In this document: piece after piece, positions 24,090 through 32,719 of the stretch
How positions within the stretch are numbered: the stretch's first letter is position 1
Layout: every line of letters starts with the position of its first letter
From: an uncultured Lachnospiraceae bacterium
Lineage (GTDB): Bacteria > Bacillota > Clostridia > Lachnospirales > Lachnospiraceae
DNA length: 64,000 nucleotides
Assembly (NCBI GenBank): GCA_946628415.1
Contig: CAMOWK010000013.1
Coordinates: 1 to 64,000 of the forward strand
Reading direction: 5' to 3'
The notes under the pieces: generated by a model
Told to the model about the DNA's origin: nothing
What the model saw: the letters and a program-made list of their open reading frames with translations, nothing else
Databases searched by the model: none
Translations under genes and position numbers: made by a program

Positions 24090-25370
24090 ATGAAGAAGAA
24101 GATTCTTGCTGTTACACTTGCAACAGCGATGACACTTGGAACACTTGCCGGATGCGGTAATACAGCAAAGAAAGAAGATGCTACAACGACCGGTGGATCA
24201 GGAGTAAATGCTGATGCGGTTCAGAACCTTATTGATGCAACAGAGGGAACAGTTAAGCTTACTGTATGGGCTTCTGAAGAAGATCAGGATCTTACACAGC
24301 AGCTTATAGATGATTTTAAGGCTAAGTACAGTGATGTATCATTTGATATCTCACTCGGAACTCAGTCAGAGGCAGGAACAAAGGATACAGTTCTTACAGA
24401 TATTGAAGCAGCAGCTGATGTTTATGCTTTCGCAGATGACCAGATTAACGAGCTTGTTAAGGCAGGAGCACTTCAGGAAGTTGTTTCAAACTATACATAT
24501 GATGTTAAGGCTTCAAACCTTGCAGGCGCAGTTGAAGCAGCATCTGTTGATGATAAACTTTATGCTTATCCTATGACAGCTGATAACGGATATTTCATGT
24601 TCTATGACAAGTCAGTTTTCTCAGAGGAAGATGTTAAGTCACTTGACAAGATGATCGAAGTTGCTGAAAAGGCAGGAAAGAAGATTGCTATGGACTTTGA
24701 TTCATGGTATCTCTATTCATTCTTCCAGGGTGCAGGTTATACACTTACACTTAATGATGACGGTTCAAACTCATGTACATGGAACGCTGAAGGAGCAACT
24801 GAAGTTGCACAGTCGATCATCGACCACACAAAGTCAGGCGTTCTTGTAAACATGAACGATGGTGATCAGGCTACAGCACTTGCAGAAGGAACACTTTGTG
24901 CATGTGTTAACGGAACATGGAGAGCTGAGACAGCAGAGCAGGCATGGGGTGAGAACTATGCAGCTACAAAGCTTCCTACTATCAAAATGGGATCAAAGGG
25001 TGATGTTCAGATGGCATCATTCTCAGGATACAAGCTCATTGGTGTAAATGCTTATTCAAAGAACGTTGGCTGGGCAATGCTTATGGCAGAGTTCCTTACA
25101 TCAGAAGAAAGCCAGATTAAGAGATTTGATGCAAGAGGTCTTGGACCTTCAAATATCAATGCAGCAGCATCAGACGCAGTACAGGCTAACCCGGCTATAG
25201 CAGCACTTGCAGCACAGGCTGAATTCGCAACTCCTCAGCGTGTTGGCGCTAACTACTGGGCACCTGCACAGACACTTGGTTTCACACTTGCAGCAGGAAA
25301 TCCGGACGGAACAGATCTTCAGGAACTTCTTGATAATGCAGTTGAAGGAATCACAGCTCCGGTTGAGTAG
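24090..25370 (+). CDS. Galacto-oligosaccharide ABC transporter substrate-binding lipoprotein
   Basis: 426 aa with a lipoprotein signal peptide; lipobox LAGC at residues 19-22, so Cys22 would be lipidated. TVKLTVWASEEDQDLTQQL starts the MalE-like family-1 solute-binding fold. AAGGAGGG precedes the ATG. Codon use is strongly biased (ACA, GCA, CTT), as for a highly expressed gene, consistent with the consensus promoter. It is followed by a hairpin and then two permease genes. It should capture beta-1,4-galacto-oligosaccharides released by the surface GH53; the substrate is inferred from context, not from binding residues. Confidence 0.9.
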   Translation: MKKKILAVTLATAMTLGTLAGCGNTAKKEDATTTGGSGVNADAVQNLIDATEGTVKLTVWASEEDQDLTQQLIDDFKAKYSDVSFDISLGTQSEAGTKDTVLTDIEAAADVYAFADDQINELVKAGALQEVVSNYTYDVKASNLAGAVEAASVDDKLYAYPMTADNGYFMFYDKSVFSEEDVKSLDKMIEVAEKAGKKIAMDFDSWYLYSFFQGAGYTLTLNDDGSNSCTWNAEGATEVAQSIIDHTKSGVLVNMNDGDQATALAEGTLCACVNGTWRAETAEQAWGENYAATKLPTIKMGSKGDVQMASFSGYKLIGVNAYSKNVGWAMLMAEFLTSEESQIKRFDARGLGPSNINAAASDAVQANPAIAALAAQAEFATPQRVGANYWAPAQTLGFTLAAGNPDGTDLQELLDNAVEGITAPVE

Positions 25371-25407
25371 TTAATCAGACAAAAGTTTGTTACATATAAT
25401 TATACAG

Positions 25408-25440
25408 TGCCCCATATTCCTACCGGTCTATGGGGCATTC
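25408..25440 (+). terminator. Hairpin between binding-protein and permease genes
   Basis: TGCCCCATA (25408-25416) pairs with TATGGGGCA (25429-25437), followed by TTCTTAT. A leaky terminator or 3' stabilising hairpin here would explain more binding protein than permease. Confidence 0.6.
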
Positions 25441-25464
25441 TTATCAAAAGAAGGGAAAAGTACT

Positions 25465-26922
25465 ATGGAAACTAAAAAAGAGAAAAGTAAGTTTTCTAAG
25501 GTGCTGAGCGCTTTTGGAGGGTACTGGAGAGATCTTGGGATTGCCCTTAAAGAAGGCGATATTTGGGTAAAACTTTCAACTATCTTCATGGGTGCCGGCT
25601 ACATAGCAAGAAAGCAGATTATTAAAGGTATCATTGTAATGATAATCGAGGTGCTGTTTATTCTTATGTGCATTTTCTTTGCAGCTCCGTATCTTTCAAA
25701 ATTCGGAACACTTGGAACAGTAAGAAGAGAGCAGGTTTTCGACCCTGTTACAATGCAGTCAAGTACCAATGACTATGACAATTCATTTCTTATATTACTG
25801 AATTCAATAATTGCGCTATTTGTAATATTCATTTTCGTCCTTTTCTGGATCAGAAATATTAAATCTTCTTATGAAATAGAAAAGGCATCAAAGACCAAAG
25901 GTATGCATGTTAATACATTCAGAGAGGATCTGAAGGAGCTTGTTGGGGCTAATTTCCATCTCACACTTCTTTCACTTCCTGTTCTCGGTGTTGTTCTCAT
26001 GAACATACTTCCTATACTTGTGCTCATAGCCATAGCATTTACTAACTATGACCAGCAGCATATGCCGCCTTCGGATCTCTTTACATGGGTAGGCTTCAGT
26101 AACTTTGCAAAGCTTTTTACGAACACAATAACATCAAGTTTCAGTTATGCGTTCGGAAAGGTTCTCAGCTGGACACTTATATGGGCTTTCCTTGCAACCT
26201 TTACAACATTCTTCGGCGGGATTCTTTTTGCAAAACTTGTTAACAGCAAACTTACAAAGTTCCCTAAATTTTGGAGAACATGTTTCATCATAGCAATTGC
26301 TGTTCCTCAGTTCGTTACACTTCTTCTTGTAAGAAACTTCTTCGGAGATTCGGGAATAGTTAATTCTATATGCAGCAGTGTAGGGATAACATCATTCTTA
26401 AAGAGCATAGGACTTGTCAGAGAGCATCTTAATTACATACCGTTTCTGACTGATCCGCATTGGGCTAAGTTCATGATAGTTATCATCAATATCTGGGTAG
26501 GTATTCCTTATCAGATGCTCATCGCGACAGGCGTTCTTATGAACATTCCTACAGATCAGATTGAGAGTGCAAAGATTGACGGTGCAACCGACATGCAGGC
26601 ATTCTGGCATATCACAATGCCTTACATTCTCTTCATTCAGGGACCGGCGCTTATAACGGACTTTGTAAAGAATATAAATAACTTTAATGTTATATATCTT
26701 CTCACACAGGATGTATATGTCACGGGAGACCAGGCACTGGCTAATGCCAATGCAAAGGAGGTTGACCTTCTTGTGACGTGGCTGTTCCGGCTCACCAATG
26801 AAAATTATAACTACAAGATGGCATCGGTTATCGGTATTTTTGTATTCGTTATCTGTGCCGTATTTACGATCATTTCATTTACAAGAATGATTTCGGGAGA
26901 TAAAGAGGAGGTGTATCAGTAA
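25465..26922 (+). CDS. ABC sugar transporter permease (MalF-like)
   Basis: About 485 aa from ATG 25465 (AGAAGGG upstream; earlier in-frame starts fall in the intercistronic hairpin). The N-terminal part has two extra membrane segments and a charged cytoplasmic stretch, then six transmembrane segments; the EAA loop that contacts the ATPase reads QIESAKIDGATDMQAFWHIT. The last codon overlaps the start of the second permease. There is no ATPase gene nearby, so a shared MsmX/UgpC-type ATPase elsewhere is expected. Confidence 0.9.
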   Translation: METKKEKSKFSKVLSAFGGYWRDLGIALKEGDIWVKLSTIFMGAGYIARKQIIKGIIVMIIEVLFILMCIFFAAPYLSKFGTLGTVRREQVFDPVTMQSSTNDYDNSFLILLNSIIALFVIFIFVLFWIRNIKSSYEIEKASKTKGMHVNTFREDLKELVGANFHLTLLSLPVLGVVLMNILPILVLIAIAFTNYDQQHMPPSDLFTWVGFSNFAKLFTNTITSSFSYAFGKVLSWTLIWAFLATFTTFFGGILFAKLVNSKLTKFPKFWRTCFIIAIAVPQFVTLLLVRNFFGDSGIVNSICSSVGITSFLKSIGLVREHLNYIPFLTDPHWAKFMIVIINIWVGIPYQMLIATGVLMNIPTDQIESAKIDGATDMQAFWHITMPYILFIQGPALITDFVKNINNFNVIYLLTQDVYVTGDQALANANAKEVDLLVTWLFRLTNENYNYKMASVIGIFVFVICAVFTIISFTRMISGDKEEVYQ

Positions 26923-27764
26923 TGAAAAAAGCATTAAAGATAACCGGACACCATCTGCTCCTTACAATACTTGTAGTCATATGGCTTATACCTATACTTT
27001 GGCTTTTTGTTACGGCATTCAGCGGTTACAGAGGAATGAATACAGCTCATTTCTTCCCTGAAACATGGTCGTTCCAGAATTTTTACAAGATTCTTTTCCA
27101 GCCGGATAATATAGTTAAATACGGAAGATGGTTTTTGAATACACTGATAATAGCCAGTGCTTCATGTGTAGTATCCACTATATTTGTTCTTATGGTCAGC
27201 TATGCATTCAGCTGCACTAGATTTAAGGGACGTAAGGAACTTATGACATTTTCACTTATTTTAAATATGTTCCCGGGCGTTCTTTCGATGATAGCCATTT
27301 ATTTCATACTTAAATCCATAGGTCTTACGAACAGTCACCTCGGACTTATTATCTGCTATTCGGCAGGATCGGGACTTGGTTATCTTATCGTTAAGGGCTT
27401 TATGGATACTATACCTGTATCACTTCGTGAAGCGGCAAAACTTGAAGGGGCAAATGAATTTCAGACCTTCTGGAAGGTGGTTATACCTATATGTAAGCCG
27501 ATAATCGTTTATCAGATAATCAGTTCATTCCTCGCACCTTGGGGAGATTTCGTTATGGCAAGACTTATGCTTACAAGCGGACTTTCAAAGGACTGGACTA
27601 TAGCTATAGGTCTTTACAATATGCTTGACAGAGCGCTTATCGACAAGTATTTCTCGATATTCTGTGCAGGCGGAATACTTATCGCCATACCTATATCGAT
27701 ACTTTTTGTAATAATGCAGAAGTATTATGTTGAAGGTGTTACAGGCGGTGCTGTTAAGGGTTAA
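26922..27764 (+). CDS. ABC sugar transporter permease (MalG-like)
   Basis: 280 aa with six membrane segments; the EAA motif is PVSLREAAKLEGANEFQTFW near residues 166-185. It starts in a TAATG overlap with the MalF-like gene and is followed after 19 bases by the 608-aa unknown gene. It forms the second half of the membrane channel of the galacto-oligosaccharide importer. Confidence 0.93.
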   Translation: MKKALKITGHHLLLTILVVIWLIPILWLFVTAFSGYRGMNTAHFFPETWSFQNFYKILFQPDNIVKYGRWFLNTLIIASASCVVSTIFVLMVSYAFSCTRFKGRKELMTFSLILNMFPGVLSMIAIYFILKSIGLTNSHLGLIICYSAGSGLGYLIVKGFMDTIPVSLREAAKLEGANEFQTFWKVVIPICKPIIVYQIISSFLAPWGDFVMARLMLTSGLSKDWTIAIGLYNMLDRALIDKYFSIFCAGGILIAIPISILFVIMQKYYVEGVTGGAVKG

Positions 27765-27783
27765 AATGAGTTAAGGAGACAAC

Positions 27784-29610
27784 ATGGAAAGTACATTTGT
27801 TGTAAATATAATACATCGTCCTGAAATGGTTCCTGAGTATGCAGAAAAGGTTACAGGACAGGGCAAGAAAGAGGATATCGGAAGGAAGGCACTTCTTACC
27901 GAATCCCTCGATATATTCAGATTTCAGCAGGAGACAGCTCATAAGAACGGACTTAAGACAACCATACAGATGACTTATGCAAGTCTGTTTAATGAAGAGG
28001 CAGTTGAGATAGCCAAAGAGCATCATGAGAAGTACGGTGACGAGATATCGCTTTCTCTTCTTGGGCTTCCCTGTAAGGAATTCAGAGAGAAGTATAAAAC
28101 AAAGGATTTCTGTATATGGATGTTCTCAATGGAGGACAAAAAGGCAATAGTAGATGATGTGTTTGGAAAGTTCCACGATACATTTGGATTCTATCCTGAA
28201 TCCACAGGCTCATACTACATGGATGCCGATCTTATAAACTATGTAAAAGAAGCATATCCTTCAGTAAAATGTGCCGTTGCGACATGCTGGGAGGAAGGAC
28301 CAAAAGCATATCATACATGCAATAATTCATGGTATACATTTATGGATGGAGGTCCGTGGAATCCATGGATACCGTCAAAGCAGAATACGCATGCTCCTGC
28401 AGCTGATGAATCGGAGGATAGCGGAATCGTAGCAATACCTCATCTTTCGAGAGATCTTCTTGCATGTTATGACGGAAATGGATCGAACTTCGGTACTCAT
28501 CCGCAGAACGTACTTCGTGGAATGATATATGACAGTAAGACATGGGAATATCCGTATCTTTACAATCTTATAGATCAGTACAGACATCTTGCTGATTATA
28601 ATAACGGGTATTCATATAATATGATGTTCGTTGGACCGGGCTGGCTCAATAAGATGGGAAGATGGGAAGCTCCTTACGAGCTCCTTAAGAAGTCTTATGA
28701 AGACGGAATGGCATACTATGGTGAGCTTAAAAAAGAAGGTAAGCTGCTTGATCTTACAATGGCTGAATTTGCTGACTTCTACCGTGATAAAAAGACTTAT
28801 ACAGAACCGGAGTGCGCTCTTTGGAAGGATATTCTCTATGGATCGGATAAACAGCTTTTCTGGTATGCAGACCCTTATATGAGAGCGTGTGTAAATATGG
28901 ATCAGGGCGGTGCTATAGTTGATTTAAGACCATATGCCGCTAAGCTTGAGTGGCCTGTAGGAATTGGTACAAAGCATGTAACGGATGCATCATATCCTTT
29001 CCTTATTCAGGAAAAATACAGAGCCGGTTACTTTACACACTATGCAGGTGAAGGGACAATAAGGAGTGCAAAGCTTTCTCATAATGGTGAAGAGGTGGAT
29101 CTTGCACTTTGCAGAACGAAAGCAAGCTTTATTCAGGACGGAGCAGACAGAATGCTTAAGCTCGATCCTGTAGAGATAGTATTTGCAGATCTTACCGTTA
29201 AGCTTGAAACAAGGATTCATTTCGTGGAAGGATCATCAGAGATAAGGTTCGAGAGAGAGATTTCTATGTCAGATCCTGATGCAGACCTTACGCTGAATGA
29301 ATACATGGTTGCGTGCTATGGTACTACAGAGTACTCCGAAGATATGACAAGCCTTACACTCTCGGTAGGTGATACAACTATTCCTTATGAGTATAAGTGC
29401 CGGGAGTTGTTTGATGAAGGTGCGGGTACTGCATCTGCAGTAATTCCGCCGATAAATACAAAAGTTGATTTTTCATGTGACGCTGAGGATGCGAAAATGT
29501 ATGTCAAAGAAGGCTATGCATTTTCACCTATGTTTACACTTGGCGCAGAGAAGAAGATTAAGAGTGGGGAGGTAGTATCAACATGGCTCAAGCTACAAAA
29601 GGTAAATTAA
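27784..29610 (+). CDS. Protein of unknown function in galactan operon, possible glycoside hydrolase
   Basis: 608 aa, no signal peptide. It does not match a CAZy family I recognise; the pattern may correspond to the DUF3863/DUF3864 pair, but that is an uncertain recollection. Residues 1-330 look like a (beta/alpha) barrel, with FQQETAHKNGLKTTIQMTY, GFYPESTGSYYMDADL, ATCWEEGPKAYHTC, NSWYTFMDGGPWNPWIPS and MMFVGPGWLN blocks rich in Trp, Tyr, Asp and Glu, as in carbohydrate-active enzymes. Residues 370-608 look like a beta-sandwich. AAGGAGAC precedes the ATG. It sits between the importer and the intracellular galactanase and its end overlaps the zinc-ribbon gene, so it most likely acts on imported galactan fragments or side groups. 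Confidence 0.6.
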   Translation: MESTFVVNIIHRPEMVPEYAEKVTGQGKKEDIGRKALLTESLDIFRFQQETAHKNGLKTTIQMTYASLFNEEAVEIAKEHHEKYGDEISLSLLGLPCKEFREKYKTKDFCIWMFSMEDKKAIVDDVFGKFHDTFGFYPESTGSYYMDADLINYVKEAYPSVKCAVATCWEEGPKAYHTCNNSWYTFMDGGPWNPWIPSKQNTHAPAADESEDSGIVAIPHLSRDLLACYDGNGSNFGTHPQNVLRGMIYDSKTWEYPYLYNLIDQYRHLADYNNGYSYNMMFVGPGWLNKMGRWEAPYELLKKSYEDGMAYYGELKKEGKLLDLTMAEFADFYRDKKTYTEPECALWKDILYGSDKQLFWYADPYMRACVNMDQGGAIVDLRPYAAKLEWPVGIGTKHVTDASYPFLIQEKYRAGYFTHYAGEGTIRSAKLSHNGEEVDLALCRTKASFIQDGADRMLKLDPVEIVFADLTVKLETRIHFVEGSSEIRFEREISMSDPDADLTLNEYMVACYGTTEYSEDMTSLTLSVGDTTIPYEYKCRELFDEGAGTASAVIPPINTKVDFSCDAEDAKMYVKEGYAFSPMFTLGAEKKIKSGEVVSTWLKLQKVN

Positions 29611-29804
29611 ATTATAGATGTCCTCTCTGCTTTATGAGGGATCTTGATATAGATATGTTCTATGACAGTGACAAGGATGAGTACTACTGCCTTCGCTGCC
29701 AGTATACGGGGAACGAGGCGGACATACTTGAAAAGAATGAGCAGATCCGTATCAAATATCGTGCAATGTATAAACGTATTACTGTTGATGACTATGACAG
29801 ATAG
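29583..29804 (+). CDS. Small zinc-ribbon protein
   Basis: 73 aa. CPLCFMRD and YYCLRCQYTG give two CxxC knuckles about 25 residues apart, a typical zinc ribbon. The start at 29583 overlaps the last 28 bases of the 608-aa gene and uses GGGGAGG inside it, so the gene is translationally coupled. It is followed by the intracellular GH53. Its role is unknown; small zinc ribbons may bind nucleic acid or proteins. Confidence 0.65.
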   Translation: MAQATKGKLNYRCPLCFMRDLDIDMFYDSDKDEYYCLRCQYTGNEADILEKNEQIRIKYRAMYKRITVDDYDR

Positions 29805-29877
29805 TAAACAATAACGATCAAGCCTGATCGTAAACATGAATTTTTTCAAGTGTTTTGCTTTTGGCAAAAGGAGTATT

Positions 29878-31128
29878 ATGAGTGATTTCATAAAGGGAAT
29901 GGATATATCTACTCTTCCGGAAGAGGAAGCCTGCGGTGCAAAGTTTTTTGATAATGGTGTTGAAGATGATGCACTTAAGATACTTAAAAAATACGGGACT
30001 AATTATGTGAGACTCAGGCTTTGGAATGATCCTTATTCTGAAGATGGCAGGCCATACGGTGCAGGAACAAATGACTTGGAAAAGACAAAAATCCTTGCAA
30101 AAAGAGCAAAGGATCTTGGAATGGGGGTTTTGCTTGATCTTCATTACAGTGATTTCTGGGCAGACCCCGGAAAGCAGAATGTTCCTAAAGCTTGGAAGGG
30201 TTATTCGGAGGATGAACTTGAAACTGCCGTATATGATTTTACAGTAGCAGTTATGGAGGAACTTGTGTCATGCGGTGCGGCTCCTACCATGGTTCAGGTC
30301 GGAAATGAGATAACCAACGGTCTTCTCTGGCCTACCGGAAAGAAGCCGGAATTTGACAATATTGCAAAATACATTAATGCCGGAATAAGAGGTGTGAGGA
30401 AAGTAAGTAAAGACATTCCCGTAATGATTCATCTTGATAATGGTGGCTTTAATTCCATGTATGTCGAATGGTTTGATAACTTTGTAAGAAGAGGTGAAGA
30501 TTTTGATATCATAGGATTGTCGTATTACCCGTTCTGGCATGGAACTTTAGATGAGCTTTCATTTAATATGAAAGACATGGCAAAGAGGTACGGAAAGAAG
30601 ATAGCTGTTGCTGAAGTTTCAATGGGATTTTCCATGGACGACTACAGGATTTACGAAGTGCCGGAAAATGTCATTTTAGATGTCAGCGAAAAGCTGTACG
30701 GCAGATCTTTTAGCCGGGATGAAGCGATAAAGGTATATAGGCAAAGCAAGAATAAGTTATCCGTTTCAGATTCAGTGGAGAACTACGCAGCATTTGTTTC
30801 AGAGCTGGACAGATGGATGGAAGCAAACTTAAAGGGCAAGGCTACAAGGGCAGAGCTTGTGGAGAAGCTTCCGTACAGCATGACGAAAGAAGGACAGGCT
30901 GACTTTATGAAGGATGTCATGCAGCGGATAAAAGATGTAGACGGAGGACTTGGATTCTTTTACTGGGAGCCGGCGTGGGTTCCTGTTCCGGGGTGCGGAT
31001 GGGCAACTGATGAAGCGCTTCTTTATACCGGAGAAAAAGGACCGTGCGGAAATGAATGGGCTAACCAGGCACTCTTTGATTATGAGGGAAATGTACTTCC
31101 TGCCCTTTCTGCAATAAGGGATTTTTAA
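29878..31128 (+). CDS. Intracellular GH53 endo-beta-1,4-galactanase
   Basis: 416 aa from ATG 29878, selected by AAAGGAG 5 bases upstream. FIKGMDISTLPEEE, YVRLRLWNDP and LLDLHYSDFWADPGKQ are GH53 signatures; acid/base is Glu144 in VGNEITNG and nucleophile is Glu246 in VAEVS. There is no signal peptide, so it should trim imported galacto-oligosaccharides. A Ca-binding tail like that of other GH53 enzymes ends the barrel. A region at about residues 255-330 seems extra relative to minimal GH53. It completes the importer operon. Confidence 0.92.
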   Translation: MSDFIKGMDISTLPEEEACGAKFFDNGVEDDALKILKKYGTNYVRLRLWNDPYSEDGRPYGAGTNDLEKTKILAKRAKDLGMGVLLDLHYSDFWADPGKQNVPKAWKGYSEDELETAVYDFTVAVMEELVSCGAAPTMVQVGNEITNGLLWPTGKKPEFDNIAKYINAGIRGVRKVSKDIPVMIHLDNGGFNSMYVEWFDNFVRRGEDFDIIGLSYYPFWHGTLDELSFNMKDMAKRYGKKIAVAEVSMGFSMDDYRIYEVPENVILDVSEKLYGRSFSRDEAIKVYRQSKNKLSVSDSVENYAAFVSELDRWMEANLKGKATRAELVEKLPYSMTKEGQADFMKDVMQRIKDVDGGLGFFYWEPAWVPVPGCGWATDEALLYTGEKGPCGNEWANQALFDYEGNVLPALSAIRDF

Positions 31129-31149
31129 TGCATTTTCGTGAAAAAATAG

Positions 31150-31155
31150 TATAAT
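31150..31155 (+). promoter_or_regulatory. -10 element for the Ldh_2 gene
   Basis: TATAAT at 31150-31155, about 35 bases before the ATG and after the end of the GH53 gene. A clear -35 was not seen. It suggests the dehydrogenase is a separate unit. Confidence 0.45.
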
Positions 31156-31188
31156 ACTCTTTAAAGAATAAATTAGGGGGTGTTATAA

Positions 31189-32301
31189 ATGGTAGAGACA
31201 AGACCTTTTGTTCCATGGGACTTAATGAATGACTTTATGATTGATGCATTTAAAGGGTATGGGGTGCCTGATGACGATGCAAAGATATGTGCAGATGTAC
31301 TGCTTGAATCCGACAGACGCGGCATCGAAAGTCATGGCTGTAACAGATTTAAACCGATTTATATAGACAGAATAGTAAAGGGAACACTGCTTCCTGTTAC
31401 AAATCTTGAGATAGTAAAAGAGACGCCTACAACGGTTGTCATGGATGCACATGACGGTATGGGTATGGTCGCAAGCTATCATATGATGGAAAAGCTTATC
31501 GAGAAAGCCAAAACTTATGGTATGGCAGGTGGAGCCATAAGAAATTCCACGCATTACGGAATTGCCGGCTACTGGACTTCCATGGCAAGTAAAGAGGGTA
31601 TGGTAGGTATTACCGGGACAAATGCAAGGCCTTCCATTGCTCCTACATTCGGCGTTGAAAATATGCTTGGAACGAATCCGCTTACATTTTCACTTCCGAC
31701 AGATGAGGAATTTCCGTTCTGCCTTGACTGCGCGACATCTATAGTTCAGCGAGGAAAGATTGAGTATTATGCAAGAGAGGGAAAGCCGACTCCAAAGGGA
31801 ATGGTAATAAGCAGTGACGGAGAGGCTCTTACTGACAGCGAAGAAATCTTAAAACGTCTTGTGGACGGAACTGCCGCGCTTGCTCCACTCGGTGGAATCG
31901 GCGATGAACTTGCGGGTTATAAAGGTTATGGCTACGCGACAGTTGTAGAGATACTTTCAGCGGCACTTTCCGGTGGACAGTTCATGAAGGCACTCACAGG
32001 TGTGGATGATGAAGGAAAAGCTTCTATGTATCATTTGGGACATTTCTTCTTCGTTGTGGATCCCGATGCATTTATGGGAAGAGAAGAGTTTAAGAAGATT
32101 GCCGGTGATATAGTAAGAATCCTTCGTGCTTCGAAGAAAGCTCCCGGTGAGGACAGGATTTTTACCGCCGGTGAAAAGGAATATGAAATGTGGCTCTTCC
32201 GTAAGGATAAGGGTGTACCTGTAGGTGAAGCGGTGCAGAAGGATATCATAACGGTAAGAGACACACTTGGACTTCCTTATAAATTTGATTTTGAAAAGTA
32301 A
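31189..32301 (+). CDS. Ldh_2-family malate/lactate/ureidoglycolate-type dehydrogenase
   Basis: 370 aa, NAD(P)-dependent 2-hydroxyacid dehydrogenase of the PF02615 family, unrelated to classical LDH. Signatures: DRRGIESHGCNRF near 41-53, the NSTHYGIAGYW cofactor segment near 115-125, GTNPLTFSLP and GYKGYGYA. The precise substrate (malate, sulfolactate, 2,3-diketogulonate, ureidoglycolate) cannot be read. AGGGGGTG precedes the ATG. It stands on its own promoter-like element downstream of the galactan operon and converges with the next gene. Confidence 0.88.
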   Translation: MVETRPFVPWDLMNDFMIDAFKGYGVPDDDAKICADVLLESDRRGIESHGCNRFKPIYIDRIVKGTLLPVTNLEIVKETPTTVVMDAHDGMGMVASYHMMEKLIEKAKTYGMAGGAIRNSTHYGIAGYWTSMASKEGMVGITGTNARPSIAPTFGVENMLGTNPLTFSLPTDEEFPFCLDCATSIVQRGKIEYYAREGKPTPKGMVISSDGEALTDSEEILKRLVDGTAALAPLGGIGDELAGYKGYGYATVVEILSAALSGGQFMKALTGVDDEGKASMYHLGHFFFVVDPDAFMGREEFKKIAGDIVRILRASKKAPGEDRIFTAGEKEYEMWLFRKDKGVPVGEAVQKDIITVRDTLGLPYKFDFEK

Positions 32302-32302
32302 G

Positions 32303-32689
32303 CTATGCTCTTATTCGCTTTAGGAGCAGAGCTGAAAAGATATAGAGTATTATGCCTGCAGCAAGGAAAACTGAGCCGAATACCATAAGGTAGCTCTGGT
32401 AGACCGATGAATTTCCGGCTATATCAAATATGCCGTGCAGAAGTGAACTGACTGTAAGCGCAGCTACTCCGGAATTATATATATTCATAGTGATTCTTCC
32501 CGGGTATACAGTACCCGGGATTTTTGTCAGCAGTATGTACGGAAGGAATCCCAGTAGAAGCGGCCAGAGGAAAAGAAATGTCATAAAAGGTGAACGCACA
32601 CCATGCGAAAACTGGTCGTAAATCATGAATATAACAAAGCATAAGATACTTACTGCAGCATATATAAATGGGGGTTTTTTCTTTAACAT
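32303..32689 (-). CDS. Small integral membrane protein, four predicted helices
   Basis: About 128 aa from ATG 32689 (GAAAGGA upstream); an in-frame ATG at 32710 is possible. Four hydrophobic helices are seen at about residues 8-24, 36-54, 73-92 and 101-122 of this start. No conserved motif is recognised. It follows the phosphodiester glycosidase on the same strand and may be co-transcribed with it. Confidence 0.65.
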   Translation of the reverse strand: MLKKKPPFIYAAVSILCFVIFMIYDQFSHGVRSPFMTFLFLWPLLLGFLPYILLTKIPGTVYPGRITMNIYNSGVAALTVSSLLHGIFDIAGNSSVYQSYLMVFGSVFLAAGIILYIFSALLLKRIRA

Positions 32690-32719
32690 AGGATCACGTC
32701 CTTTCTTCATTATGATAGT

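Noticed and set aside
25465-31128. Search for an ABC ATPase gene to complete the importer
   Set aside because: None is present between the permeases and the galactanase; importers of this class commonly share an MsmX-type ATPase encoded elsewhere.
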